A DNA stretch of 46,334 bases from contig JAGCOF010000051.1 of NCBI GenBank assembly GCA_017645585.1, forward strand, positions 1-46,334, given 5' to 3'. Both the position numbers and the translations under genes were made by a program. The DNA comes from Bacteroidales bacterium (GTDB lineage: Bacteria; Bacteroidota; Bacteroidia; Bacteroidales; P3). The notes beneath the pieces were generated by a model. That model searched no databases and was not told where the DNA came from. It was given only the letters and a program-made list of their open reading frames with translations. Below, one piece after another: positions 33,765-45,503 of this stretch (positions are counted from its first letter, which is position 1; each line of letters opens with the position of its first letter).

Positions 33765-35054
33765 ATGTTTGTGAAGAAAAAAATTATTATTCTTTGGTCA
33801 ACTTTTGTAGTTTGTTGCTGCGTGTCAGTACAGGCGCAGATTGACGACCCGTCACGGGTGTATGATATAGTGACGGATAGTGATACCTTCTATCTTTTCT
33901 CTACCCCAAAACCCTGTTTTGATAAAGGTGTTTTTTATTATGCATTTGCACCAACCAATAGATTGTTGCAGGAATATATTACTCCGGATACGGTGACCGT
34001 TTATGGCGTAGCCATCACGTTTGAGAATTACTACGGTTCGCTCCCAATAAATGACACGAGTCTTCATATTTGCCTCTATAAGAGCAACGGTCCCTCCTTT
34101 GCCACCTCCACTACACAGTATTACGAATTTACGCTTATTGACACAGTCACGCTCAATCGCTCCCATCCGCGTTTTTGCCAATTTCTCTATGAGGATCGGT
34201 GCGACAAAACAAATGCTTTCTTGTCTCCCTGCTATGAGTTTTACTTTGATACACCACAACAGATTAACCGTATGACGGATACCTTTTATGTCGGGCGTAG
34301 GCAGGTATGGTCCCCTGGTCTCTCTTTCGGGCTGCGTGAGTATGGCGCGAGATATGACAATTCGTTGCCTGCCCATATTTATATGGACGCTAGTTTGGAT
34401 CAGGTAGACAATCGTTATGTGCTCCAGGATTGGTATGACGACAAGCGGTGGGGATGGGCTTTCCCGATTGTCGGCTTCAGGTGCGGGCCGATACAGTGGG
34501 ACACTCTGGACTCATACACAGGCGACAATGCTGTGGTGCGTTGGCGCAGTGTCGAGGAGGGCACAGTCTATAATGTGCGGCTGGTGGGCGAAGACGGAAG
34601 CGACACCACATATATCACCTCCGATACCACCTTTACTTTCACACAGCTCTCGGACAGTGTCCGCTACAATGTGATGCTTCGCAAGCAGTGCCACTATGCC
34701 ACCTCGAACTACGACACGACGGTCTACGGGCAATGGCGGTCGAACATTTACTTCGGCACAACCATCCTTCCCGACACCACAGGAGGCGACACCGTGGGTA
34801 TCGTACTGCCTGATGGCGAACCATTCTCGCTGGCACCCAATCCTGCGCAGGGAAGTGTGCAGGTCGTGTTGCCGAAATCGGCCACGGGCGGCCAGCTGTC
34901 GCTCTGCGACCTGACGGGCCGTGAGCTGATGGTGCGCACCGTGGTGAGGACTGAAATGGAATTGGATATCAGTACACTGCCGACAGGTACCTACCTTGTC
35001 AAGCTGACCACCCCCATGGGCATCAGCACCAAGCGCCTTATTGTGACACGGTAA
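33765..35054 (+). CDS. Exported protein with T9SS sorting domain
   Basis: This 429-residue exported protein has a signal peptide (1-24, ending V-Q-A-Q). The central region (about 30-250) is unrecognised, with many aromatic and Asp/Thr residues. A fibronectin-III-like stretch spans about 255-345 (A-V-V-R-W-R-S, T-Y-N-V-R-L-V). The C-terminal T9SS type A sorting domain covers about 365-429 (L-A-P-N-P-A-Q-G, D-L-T-G-R-E-L, G-T-Y-L-V-K-L, ending R-L-I-V-T-R). It is a paralogue of the gene at 45504 (shared C-Y-E-F-Y-F-D-like block and near-identical tail). It is a secreted or surface protein of unknown role. Confidence 0.85.
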   Translation: MFVKKKIIILWSTFVVCCCVSVQAQIDDPSRVYDIVTDSDTFYLFSTPKPCFDKGVFYYAFAPTNRLLQEYITPDTVTVYGVAITFENYYGSLPINDTSLHICLYKSNGPSFATSTTQYYEFTLIDTVTLNRSHPRFCQFLYEDRCDKTNAFLSPCYEFYFDTPQQINRMTDTFYVGRRQVWSPGLSFGLREYGARYDNSLPAHIYMDASLDQVDNRYVLQDWYDDKRWGWAFPIVGFRCGPIQWDTLDSYTGDNAVVRWRSVEEGTVYNVRLVGEDGSDTTYITSDTTFTFTQLSDSVRYNVMLRKQCHYATSNYDTTVYGQWRSNIYFGTTILPDTTGGDTVGIVLPDGEPFSLAPNPAQGSVQVVLPKSATGGQLSLCDLTGRELMVRTVVRTEMELDISTLPTGTYLVKLTTPMGISTKRLIVTR

Positions 35055-35192
35055 ACTATCCAGCTTTATTCTCTTTCCATATTAGAAAGGATTGGCTGAG
35101 CACAGCGAGGTCAGAGATGTGTGTGATAGGGCCAGATAAGGAAGAATATAGCCTGTGGATAAATTTATTTTTGCCATGTCGAAAAAAAGCTG

Positions 35193-35200
35193 TATCTTTG
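35193..35200 (+). promoter_or_regulatory. Bacteroidota promoter of tRNA-Ile2
   Basis: TATCTTTG with a TTTTTG block at about 35168-35173 in -33 position; the tRNA begins 43 nt downstream. Confidence 0.7.
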
Positions 35201-35243
35201 CAACCGATTTTAATGGATGTTTGTAGCCGATATAAAAGGCTAT

Positions 35244-35317
35244 GGCCCCTTAGCTCAGTTGGTTAGAGCAGCTGACTCATAATCAGCGGGTCCTTGGTTC
35301 GAACCCGAGAGGGGCCA
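35244..35317 (+). tRNA. tRNA-Ile2 (anticodon CAU, lysidine type)
   Basis: This is a 74-nt cloverleaf with acceptor stem GGCCCCT paired to AGGGGCC and discriminator A. The D-loop has AGTTGGTTAGA, the anticodon loop is ACTCATAATC region with CAT, and the T-arm carries GGTTCGAACCC. CCA is not encoded. The body closely follows the bacterial minor isoleucine tRNA reading AUA, whose C34 is modified to lysidine by TilS, rather than elongator tRNA-Met. It is followed at once by a 7-nt repeat hairpin and ruvX. Confidence 0.9.
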
Positions 35318-35328
35318 CAAAAAGAAAA

Positions 35329-35384
35329 AAAGTGGAAAGTGGAAAGTGCAAAGAGGCTTTCAACTTTCCACTTTCAACTTTCAA
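35329..35384. repeat. Inverted 7-nt repeat array between tRNA and ruvX
   Basis: Four 7-nt units starting at 35329, 35336, 35343 and 35350 (consensus AAAGTGG) are followed by four complementary units at 35357, 35364, 35371 and 35378 (consensus CTTTCAA). Together they form a hairpin of about 25 pairs that ends nine bases before the ruvX ATG at 35393. Confidence 0.85.
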
Positions 35385-35392
35385 CTCATGTC

Positions 35393-35806
35393 ATGGGACG
35401 CATAATGGCCATAGATTACGGACGGGTGCGCACAGGGTTGGCGGTGACCGACCCCATGCGTATTATTGCCACCGCCCTGACGACGGTGGAGACCCCTGCC
35501 CTGCTGCCCTACCTCAAGGACTACTGCGCGCGCGAGGAGGTGGACCTTTTCGTGGTGGGCGAAGCCAAGCGGATGGACGGCAGCCCCAGCGAGTCGATGC
35601 AGTATATCGAGCCCTTTGTGGCCGAACTGCGCCAGACGTTCCCTGACAAGGAGGTGGCCCGGGTGGATGAGCGCTTCACGTCGAAGATGGCCTTCCAGAC
35701 GATGATCGACAGCGGCCTGAAGAAGAAAGACCGCCGCAACAAAGGCATGATTGACCAGATTGCAGCCACCATCATGCTGCAAGACTATATGAGAGGTGAG
35801 AGGTGA
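35393..35806 (+). CDS. ruvX: Holliday junction resolvase-like RuvX/YqgF
   Basis: This 137-residue RNase H-fold protein acts in pre-16S rRNA 5' processing. It has the start M-A-I-D-Y-G (Asp of the active site), V-V-G-E-A, D-E-R-F-T-S and a late D-Q-I-A-A-T-I-M-L-Q-D. The ATG at 35393 is chosen; the upstream frame reads through the 7-nt hairpin and the tRNA. The last five residues (M-R-G-E-R) and the stop are encoded by a 7-nt repeat array that continues past the gene, so repeats flank it on both sides. Confidence 0.92.
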   Translation: MGRIMAIDYGRVRTGLAVTDPMRIIATALTTVETPALLPYLKDYCAREEVDLFVVGEAKRMDGSPSESMQYIEPFVAELRQTFPDKEVARVDERFTSKMAFQTMIDSGLKKKDRRNKGMIDQIAATIMLQDYMRGER

Positions 35807-35825
35807 AAGGTGAGAGGTAAAAAGT
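35791..35825. repeat. Tandem 7-nt repeat at the 3' end of ruvX
   Basis: Units start at 35791, 35798, 35805, 35812 and 35819 (consensus GAGAGGT). The ruvX stop codon lies inside the second unit. Confidence 0.8.
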
Positions 35826-35884
35826 GGACACGCTGGCCACTTATAAGGAAAAAACTTAAAACTAAAAACCAAGAAAAAAGAACA

Positions 35885-36445
35885 ATGATACTTCCGATTA
35901 TTGGCTACGGCCATCCGACCCTGCGCAAGATTGCGCAACCCATCAATAAAGACTACCCGAACTTGAAGGAGCTGGTGGCCAACATGTATGAGACCATGTA
36001 TGCCGCCGACGGCGTGGGCTTGGCAGCGCCGCAGGTGGACCTGCCGATAAGGGTGGTGGTGATTGGCTTCCACCCCTACGACGAGAAGACCGACAGCTAT
36101 GGCGAGGTGACCGAGCAGCACACGCTCATCAACCCCGAGATATTGGAGTTCAAGGGCGAGAAGCAGTTCTTCAACGAAGGCTGTCTGAGCGTGCCCGACA
36201 TCCACGAGGACGTGCTGCGTCCCGAGAGCGTGGTGGTGCGCTACTACGACGAGAATTGGGTGGAGCACACCGACGAGGCCACAGGGCTCTATGCACGTGT
36301 GGTGCAGCATGAGGTGGACCACCTGGACGGCAAGGTGTTCACCGACCGTCTGAGCAACCTGCGTCGCACGATGCTCAAGCGTCGCCTGAACGACATTGCC
36401 GCCGGCCGCATACAGACGAAATACAAAATGAAACGAAACAAATAA
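35885..36445 (+). CDS. def: Peptide deformylase
   Basis: This protein has 186 residues from the ATG at 35885; an extension to 35810 covers repeat sequence and a Lys-rich stretch. It removes the formyl group from new proteins. The three family motifs are complete: G-V-G-L-A-A-P-Q, E-G-C-L-S-V-P and Q-H-E-V-D-H-L-D-G, with Cys and two His as metal ligands. It follows ruvX and precedes a TPR lipoprotein by 8 nt. Confidence 0.96.
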   Translation: MILPIIGYGHPTLRKIAQPINKDYPNLKELVANMYETMYAADGVGLAAPQVDLPIRVVVIGFHPYDEKTDSYGEVTEQHTLINPEILEFKGEKQFFNEGCLSVPDIHEDVLRPESVVVRYYDENWVEHTDEATGLYARVVQHEVDHLDGKVFTDRLSNLRRTMLKRRLNDIAAGRIQTKYKMKRNK

Positions 36446-36453
36446 TACCGAAC

Positions 36454-36966
36454 ATGAAACGCATATTGATTTGCCTTCTGGGCATCGGCCTATTGGCCTC
36501 CTGCGGTCCCAACCGCGAGAAACAACTGAAAGCCATCGCCGAACACGAGCAGCAGCTCTCGATGCTGGAGATGAGCACCGAGGATACCGAGTTCCACGAG
36601 ATGATAGACCTCTACCGCACCTTTGCCCACGACTTCCCCAACGACAGCCTGGCACCCGTCTACATGATGCGTGCCGCCGACGCAAGCATCAGCGTGGGCC
36701 TGCCCGAACAGGCGGTGCAACTATTGGACAGCGTCATCACACTCTATCCCGGCTTCGAGGATGTGGGCGGCTGCTGGTTCCTGAAGGGCTACGCCTACGA
36801 GACGGCTGAGCAGTTCGAGCAGGCTCGCGAGGCCTACACCTACTTCGTGGACAACTATCCCGAGCACTACCTGGCCCCCGACACGCGCAAGACGCTGCCC
36901 TATATCGGCATGACCGCCGAGGAGATGTTTGAGGCCATCATGAACAACGCCGCCCAAGAGCAGTAA
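36454..36966 (+). CDS. TPR-containing lipoprotein
   Basis: This 170-residue protein has a lipoprotein signal (lipobox L-A-S-C, Cys17). About three TPR-like helical hairpins follow (for example A-P-V-Y-M-M-R-A-A-D-A, then G-C-W-F-L-K-G-Y-A-Y-E-T-A-E-Q-F). It resembles outer-membrane assembly or tetratricopeptide lipoproteins of the BamD/YfgC type in general form only. The next gene begins directly after the stop. Confidence 0.75.
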   Translation: MKRILICLLGIGLLASCGPNREKQLKAIAEHEQQLSMLEMSTEDTEFHEMIDLYRTFAHDFPNDSLAPVYMMRAADASISVGLPEQAVQLLDSVITLYPGFEDVGGCWFLKGYAYETAEQFEQAREAYTYFVDNYPEHYLAPDTRKTLPYIGMTAEEMFEAIMNNAAQEQ

Positions 36967-39611
36967 ATGAAGGTCAGCAGTTTCCGCATCCGCGCCAGCT
37001 ATCCGAACTTCTTCATGGTGAACCTCTTTGCCCGCGAGGGTGAGGAGGTGTTCAACCACGACAGCGAAGACCCCGAGAACCGGCTGGAGGGCAACAAGCC
37101 CGGCACCGTCATCTACCGTCTGGAAGGCGACAGCAAGGAGACCGTGCGCGAGTTCCCACCGCGTTGGTACGATATGTACTGCCTGCTGCGCTCGACGGTG
37201 CGCGAACGTCAGCACTACATCGAGATGCTGCTGCGCGAGCATGAGGGCGAGGTCATTGCCGAGCTGGTCGCCATTCGCGAGGCGTTCCGCGAGGAGTGCC
37301 GCCAATACGCCGAGGCGCATCCGCTGGTGGAGAACGAATACCTCATCACCACCCTCTCAGAGGGCGACTTCACCGACGAAGGCATCAGCTACAAAGGGCG
37401 CATGCTGCTGGACCTGACCAAGAACTGCTACCCTGTTCCCGACTTCTGCATCCTCACCTCGAAGTTGTTCAACCATCCCGAGATGATGCCCGAGGTGGTG
37501 GAAGCGGCCATCAGCAACCTGGAGACCATGACCAACTGTCGCTTGGGCGACAGCCACAACCCGCTGGTCTTTGCCATCCGCTGCGCTATGCCGCAGTATA
37601 TCCCCGGCCTGATGCCCACATTGCTGAACATCGGCGTCACACGCACCGCCTACGAGGCCCTGCGACAAATGTATGCTGCCAGCATGGCCAATCGTGTCTA
37701 CCTCAGCACCCTGCACTCCATTGCAGAGATGCTGGGCATCGAGCACCGCTACCAAAACTCGGACGTCAGCCTGACCGCCGAAGCACAAAGTGAACGCATA
37801 CACGACCTGGAGCATCGCATCAGGAACGTGGATGCACGCCTGCTGGAGGACGCCCACTACCAGGCGCTGCAGCTGATACTGCATGTGCGCCGCTTCTATG
37901 AAGACAACTCAGACCTGATACTCACCTTCATGCAGGGCAAGCAGGCCTACCCGAGCTTCATCCTGCAACGCATGGTGTGGACCATCGGCAACAACGAGAG
38001 CTACCCGGGTGTGCTCTACAGCCGCCACTCGCGCACCGGCACAGGCAAGCAGGTGGAGAGTTACCGCAATATCTTCGGCGAGGAGATTATGACCGGCGAC
38101 GTGACCACCGAAGACCTGGCCTACCGCGACCGCAACGAGATACGCCGTCAGTTCCCCGCCGTCTACCACTTCGACCCCCTGCTGAAGAAACTTGAAGGAC
38201 GCTACAAGACGCCCGTTACCATCGAGTTCGCGGTGGAGACCCGTCCGCACGAGGTCAGCCTCTTTTCGGTGCTGCAGCTTAACTCGTCGGAGATGACGGG
38301 CCGTGCTGCGCTGGTGTCGGCCACCGCGCTGCGTAACGAAGGGCTGATAGAGGACGAGCAGGTGATGGACCTGATCAAACCCTACCACCTGCGCCAGATC
38401 GTCTCCTCCTCCATCGACGACCGTTCCATCTCCAAGCTGCAGTTCTTTGCCCACGGCCTCAGCGTGCTGCCCCGCACCGCCATCTCGGCCCGCCTCTGCT
38501 TCTCGGTGGCCAAAGCGCGTGAATGGAAAGCGAAGGGGCAGAACGTATGCCTCTGCCAGCAGCATTTCGTGCCCGAGGACACCATCACCCTCAACGAGGT
38601 GGACGCCATCCTCTCCATCATGCCTGCCGCCATCCATGTGGTTACCGCCTGTCGCGGCTACGGCATCCCCGCCTTTATGGACCTCAAGTCCTACGGCGTG
38701 CAGATTGACGACCGCAGCATCGTCAACGACGACGGAGTCCGCATTGCGGAAGACGAGATGATTACCGTCAGCTCGCGCCGCCAAAGCCTTTACAAGGGAC
38801 AGGCCGCCTTCCGTCCGGCACGCTTCACAAAGTACTTGCAAGGGCTCAACGTGGAGCTGACCGACGAAGAGAAGAAATTCTTCGAGGAGATGAAAGAGGC
38901 CTATCAGCAGTACCAGAGCATCGTCAGCGAGCAGCAGGCCACCTACATCACCGACATCAACAAGCTGGCGCGACTCATCCGCTGCGACATGAAGGACGAG
39001 CCCAAGAAGGCTGCCAGCATCGTGAACAATTGGTTTGAATCGCACCCCGACGACTATGTCGACGGCGTGCTGCAGAGCCGCATGGGCGACCACAACGACC
39101 AAAGCCGCCTGTTCAACCTGCTGCGAACCAACAACAAAGTGGAGTTCTTCCGCCGCATCCATGCCACCTGCATCCATCGCGGCATCTCGGGACTCACGGC
39201 CGGCAGCTTCATGATTGGACGCTTCATCGCACGCCCCCTCCCTGTGGCCATGTGGAACAGCATCTCCGACGCAATGGTAGCGTTCCTGCTCAACGAATAT
39301 GTGCTCTACGAAAAATACATACAGGTGCTGCAAGAAGTGGGCGAAATCAAGCTGGCTCGCGCACACTCACGCATCGAGACCGACGGCATCGACAACATGG
39401 TGCTACGCAACTTCGACCTCACCAACTTCATCCCCTTGCTGCGTTCCACACACGATTGGAAGCTGATAACCACCCACCTGGAAGCCATCGAGCACCAGGA
39501 CAACACACACCTGCTGATTGAAATGCTCAGCCGACCGTTCAACGAACTGTTCGACACGAGCAGCCCGTGGAAACAGGCCATCGTGGACCAAGTACTGAAA
39601 GAGGCTGGCGA

Positions 39612-39615
<4 letters not shown>
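36967..39615 (+). CDS. PPDK-derived protein lacking the PEP/pyruvate barrel
   Basis: This 882-residue protein is related to pyruvate phosphate dikinase (PPDK). Residues about 141-166 (Y-K-G-R-M-L-L-D-L-T, then Y-P-V-P-D-F-C-I-L-T) match the start of the PPDK nucleotide-binding domain, keeping the Lys (K143). I-R-C-A-M-P-Q-Y-I-P-G-L-M (204-216) matches the R-S-G-A-x-x-S-M-P-G-M-M block. Residues 345-357 match the G-T-G-V-A-F-T-R block. The swivelling phosphohistidine domain is at about 495-610, with H557 in H-V-V-T-A-C-R-G-Y-G-I-P at the place of the catalytic His. The late nucleotide-site block L-Q-T-R is L-Q-L-N here. A novel N-terminal 135 residues and a novel C-terminal 260 replace the TIM barrel. 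It probably transfers phosphate to an unknown acceptor, or is a regulator. Confidence 0.75.
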
Positions 39616-43454
<3,839 letters not shown>

Positions 43455-43455
<1 letters not shown>

Positions 43456-44000
43456 CAGTAATCAATTGTGGGAAACAGTTTGCGCAATTCCATCAACTTG
43501 GGGTTGATTTTCAGCATCGCATTGTATTTGTCATTGGGCGAATATATCACCTCCCCGCTCTCCACGAACTTGGGGTTCACCTTGGCGTCGAGCATCGGCA
43601 TAGAGCTCTTCTTGCGCAGCAGCTCGATGACGTCTATCTTGTGGGGCTTGAAGTCGTCGTGGAAGTAGGTCGTCTGCGCGTCAATCTCGATGCGGCCCAC
43701 CTGCTCGCCCATACGCACGGTAGCCTTGGACAGCAACATGGCCAGGTCCAGCTCCTCGCCCACCTCGCGCCAATAGCGCTCCAGGTCCTCCTGCGTCAAC
43801 GGCTTCACCTCGGCCTGCACCTTCGGGACTTCCACCTGCACCGGCTTGACCGAGCCGATGCTCAGCGAACCCGACAGGAAGGATGTCGGGGGCCGGTGGT
43901 CGGTAGCCGGCGGCTGGGGAGCGGCGGTCGGTGTTGGTTGTGCTGTGGAGGCAACAGCAGGCGTGGGCGCAGGGGTATCCTTCGATGCCGTTTCCGCCAC
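43455..44000 (-). CDS. Tau-like C-terminal part of DnaX, separated by an in-frame TAG
   Basis: This is a 181-residue frame opening at a GTG (44000), in the same frame as the upstream dnaX part. The first 60 residues are a Pro/Ala/Thr linker. Residues about 65-181 fit the C-terminal domain of Bacteroidota DnaX, with the late block K-Y-N-A-M-L-K-I-N-P-K-L-M-E-L-R resembling the usual K-N-P-x-L-x-x-L-K end. It may be made by TAG readthrough, by separate initiation, or be lost if the TAG is a real mutation. The linker carries two 7-nt repeat arrays (43891-43918 and 44005-44025, the latter just upstream of the GTG). Confidence 0.7.
43891..43918. repeat. Tandem 7-nt repeat in dnaX linker (first array)
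   Basis: Units start at 43891, 43898, 43905 and 43912 (consensus GGCCGGT). They are translated into the P-P-A-T-D-H-R-P-P linker. Confidence 0.6.
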
Positions 44001-44004
44001 CCTA

Positions 44005-44025
44005 CTTTCGACTTCCGACTTCTTA
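44005..44025. repeat. Tandem 7-nt repeat in dnaX linker (second array)
   Basis: Units start at 44005, 44012 and 44019 (consensus CTTYCGA). They lie between the in-frame TAG (44058-44060) and the GTG at 44000. Confidence 0.6.
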
Positions 44026-44057
44026 TCCGTGCCTGCCCTTGCGGGACGTCTTGCTAT

Positions 44058-45161
44058 CTAACCCACCTGCATCGTGGTGGAGGCCATTTTCATCAGGCCT
44101 ATCTCCACAAAGAGGCGCTTGTTGTTGGCCTCGCGGAAACGGTATTCATAGTCGCCCGCGGTGCCCAGGTAGTTGAGCAGCAGCGGCAAACCGCACTGCT
44201 GGGCCTGCTGGCCGTAGCGGGCGCGCAACTTGTCGCCGCCCTCCACCAGCGTGAGCGTCTGCGGGTCGAGGCTGACCATCAGGTTGCGTAGGTGCTCGCA
44301 GAGGCCTGTGAGGAAATGCTGCCCGCCGAAGCCGCGCGTGGTAATCTCCTGATAGAGCAACAGCGCACCACTGAGGTCGCCGGCACGCAGCTGATCCACC
44401 AGACGGAAGTAGTAGTCGGTGTCGAGCACATTGAGGTTCTCCAGGCAGCCCTGATAGGTCAGGTTGCCCTGCGTGAAGTTGACCAGCTGGTCGAAGGTGC
44501 TCAATGCGTCGCGCATGCCGCCCTCGGCCTTGGTGGCTATGAGTTCCAGCGCCTCGGGCTCGTACTTCACCCCCTCGTTGCCGGCCACATACTCGAGATG
44601 ATGCACAATGTCGGGCACCTCGATGCGCTTGAAGTCAAACACCTGGCAGCGGCTCAGGATGGTGGGTATCACCTTATTCTTCTCTGTCGTGGCGAGGATG
44701 AACTTGGCGTAGGCGGGCGGCTCCTCCAGCGTCTTGAGGAAGGCATTGAAAGCGCCGGTGCTCAGCATGTGCACCTCGTCGATGATATAGACCTTGTACT
44801 TGCCCGTCTGCGGCGGGATATAGACCTGCTGCGTCAGCTCGCGCATATTGTCCACGCCGTTGTTGCTGGCGGCGTCGAGCTCGAAAATATTCATCGAGGC
44901 ACCCTCGTTGAACGAGCGGCAGCTCTCGCACTCGTTGCAGGCCTCGCCGTCGGCCGTGCGGTGCTCGCAGTTGATGGTCTTGGCCAGGATGCGGGCGCAG
45001 GTGGTCTTGCCCACTCCGCGGCTGCCGCAGAAGAGGAACGCCTGGGGCAGCTGACCCGTCAGGATGGCGTTCTTCAGCGTCCTGGTGATATGCTCCTGCC
45101 CCACGACGGTGGCGAAAGTCGAGGGACGGTATTTTCTGGCCGATACTACAAAATTATCCAT
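44058..45161 (-). CDS. dnaX: DNA polymerase III gamma/tau subunit, gamma-like part
   Basis: This protein has 367 residues from the ATG at 45161 (a TTG at 45176 is possible). It is the clamp-loader ATPase. Walker A is G-S-R-G-V-G-K-T-T. A four-Cys zinc module (C-E-H, C-N-E-C-E-S-C) is present, along with D-E-V-H-M-L and the sensor S-R-C-Q-V-F. Domains I-III are complete. A TAG at 44058-44060 then ends the frame at the length of a gamma product, while the same frame stays open for a further 600 nt with a tau-like domain. Full-length Bacteroidota DnaX is about 570-630 residues, close to the sum (about 568). It heads the dnaX-dapF-ligA-pagL-like unit. A promoter lies at 45213-45220. Confidence 0.9.
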   Translation of the reverse strand: MDNFVVSARKYRPSTFATVVGQEHITRTLKNAILTGQLPQAFLFCGSRGVGKTTCARILAKTINCEHRTADGEACNECESCRSFNEGASMNIFELDAASNNGVDNMRELTQQVYIPPQTGKYKVYIIDEVHMLSTGAFNAFLKTLEEPPAYAKFILATTEKNKVIPTILSRCQVFDFKRIEVPDIVHHLEYVAGNEGVKYEPEALELIATKAEGGMRDALSTFDQLVNFTQGNLTYQGCLENLNVLDTDYYFRLVDQLRAGDLSGALLLYQEITTRGFGGQHFLTGLCEHLRNLMVSLDPQTLTLVEGGDKLRARYGQQAQQCGLPLLLNYLGTAGDYEYRFREANNKRLFVEIGLMKMASTTMQVG

Positions 45162-45212
45162 CTGTTTAGTTTTCAAACGTTAATCATCCTCACCCCCACA
45201 AAATCAACCTTG

Positions 45213-45220
45213 CAAATATA
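45213..45220 (-). promoter_or_regulatory. Bacteroidota -7 element of dnaX
   Basis: TATATTTG on the minus strand, about 51 nt upstream of the ATG at 45161. Confidence 0.6.
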
Positions 45221-45264
45221 CGAAGATAATCCGACATACGCAAAAATATTTTCTCCCGCGTGTG

Positions 45265-45362
45265 TTCTCCCCGCCTGACGGCGGTAATCCGTTTGTTCTC
45301 CCGCCTGTCGGCGTAATCCAGAAATCCTGTTTTTTTATGCTCCCCGCCTGTCGGCGGTAATC
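45265..45362. repeat. Three GC-rich palindromic (REP-like) units
   Basis: The core CCGCCTGWCGGCGG (W = A or T), preceded by TCTCC or CTCCC and followed by TAATCC, occurs near 45271-45284 and 45345-45358. A copy lacking one base lies near 45301-45313. Each is a short hairpin. All share the same orientation in an otherwise A/T-rich gap. Confidence 0.75.
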
Positions 45363-45376
45363 CTGTAAATCTTATA

Positions 45377-45492
45377 ACACACTCCTCAGTCACTGCTTTT
45401 CACACAAGGCCCTGCCCGAAATGCCACAGGCATTTCGGGCAGGGCCTTGTGTGGGGCTGGGGACCAGAGCTTGCTCTGGTGGAGGAGTGTGT
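45377..45492. repeat. Three-stem palindromic element with a perfect 25-bp hairpin
   Basis: An outer 11-bp stem, ACACACTCCTC (45377-45387) with its complement at 45482-45492, encloses two hairpins: a perfect 25-bp stem with a 3-nt loop (45401-45425 with 45429-45453) and an 8-bp stem (45463-45470 with 45473-45480). The fold is a three-way junction. There is no U-run expected of a terminator on the minus strand. Confidence 0.8.
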
Positions 45493-45503
45493 CTCGGTGT
45501 GTT

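Larger units (their letters stand above)
45177..45503. other. Structured intergenic region upstream of dnaX
   Basis: No gene is seen here. It contains the dnaX promoter (45213-45220), three short GC-rich palindromic units (45265-45362) and a three-stem structure (45377-45492). Confidence 0.7.

Noticed and set aside
35244-35317. The CAT-anticodon tRNA as elongator or initiator tRNA-Met
   Set aside because: The body, especially the GGCCCCT acceptor and the anticodon arm with ACTCATAATC, follows the minor isoleucine tRNA whose C34 is modified to lysidine.
35294-35392. A longer ruvX start inside the tRNA and repeat hairpin
   Set aside because: It would translate the tRNA 3' half and the 7-nt repeats; the family start is at 35393.
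37909-39366. A 485-residue open frame on the minus strand opposite the PPDK-like gene
   Set aside because: It has antisense composition (His/Val/Asp-rich, no hydrophobic core). The plus-strand frame has recognisable PPDK blocks.
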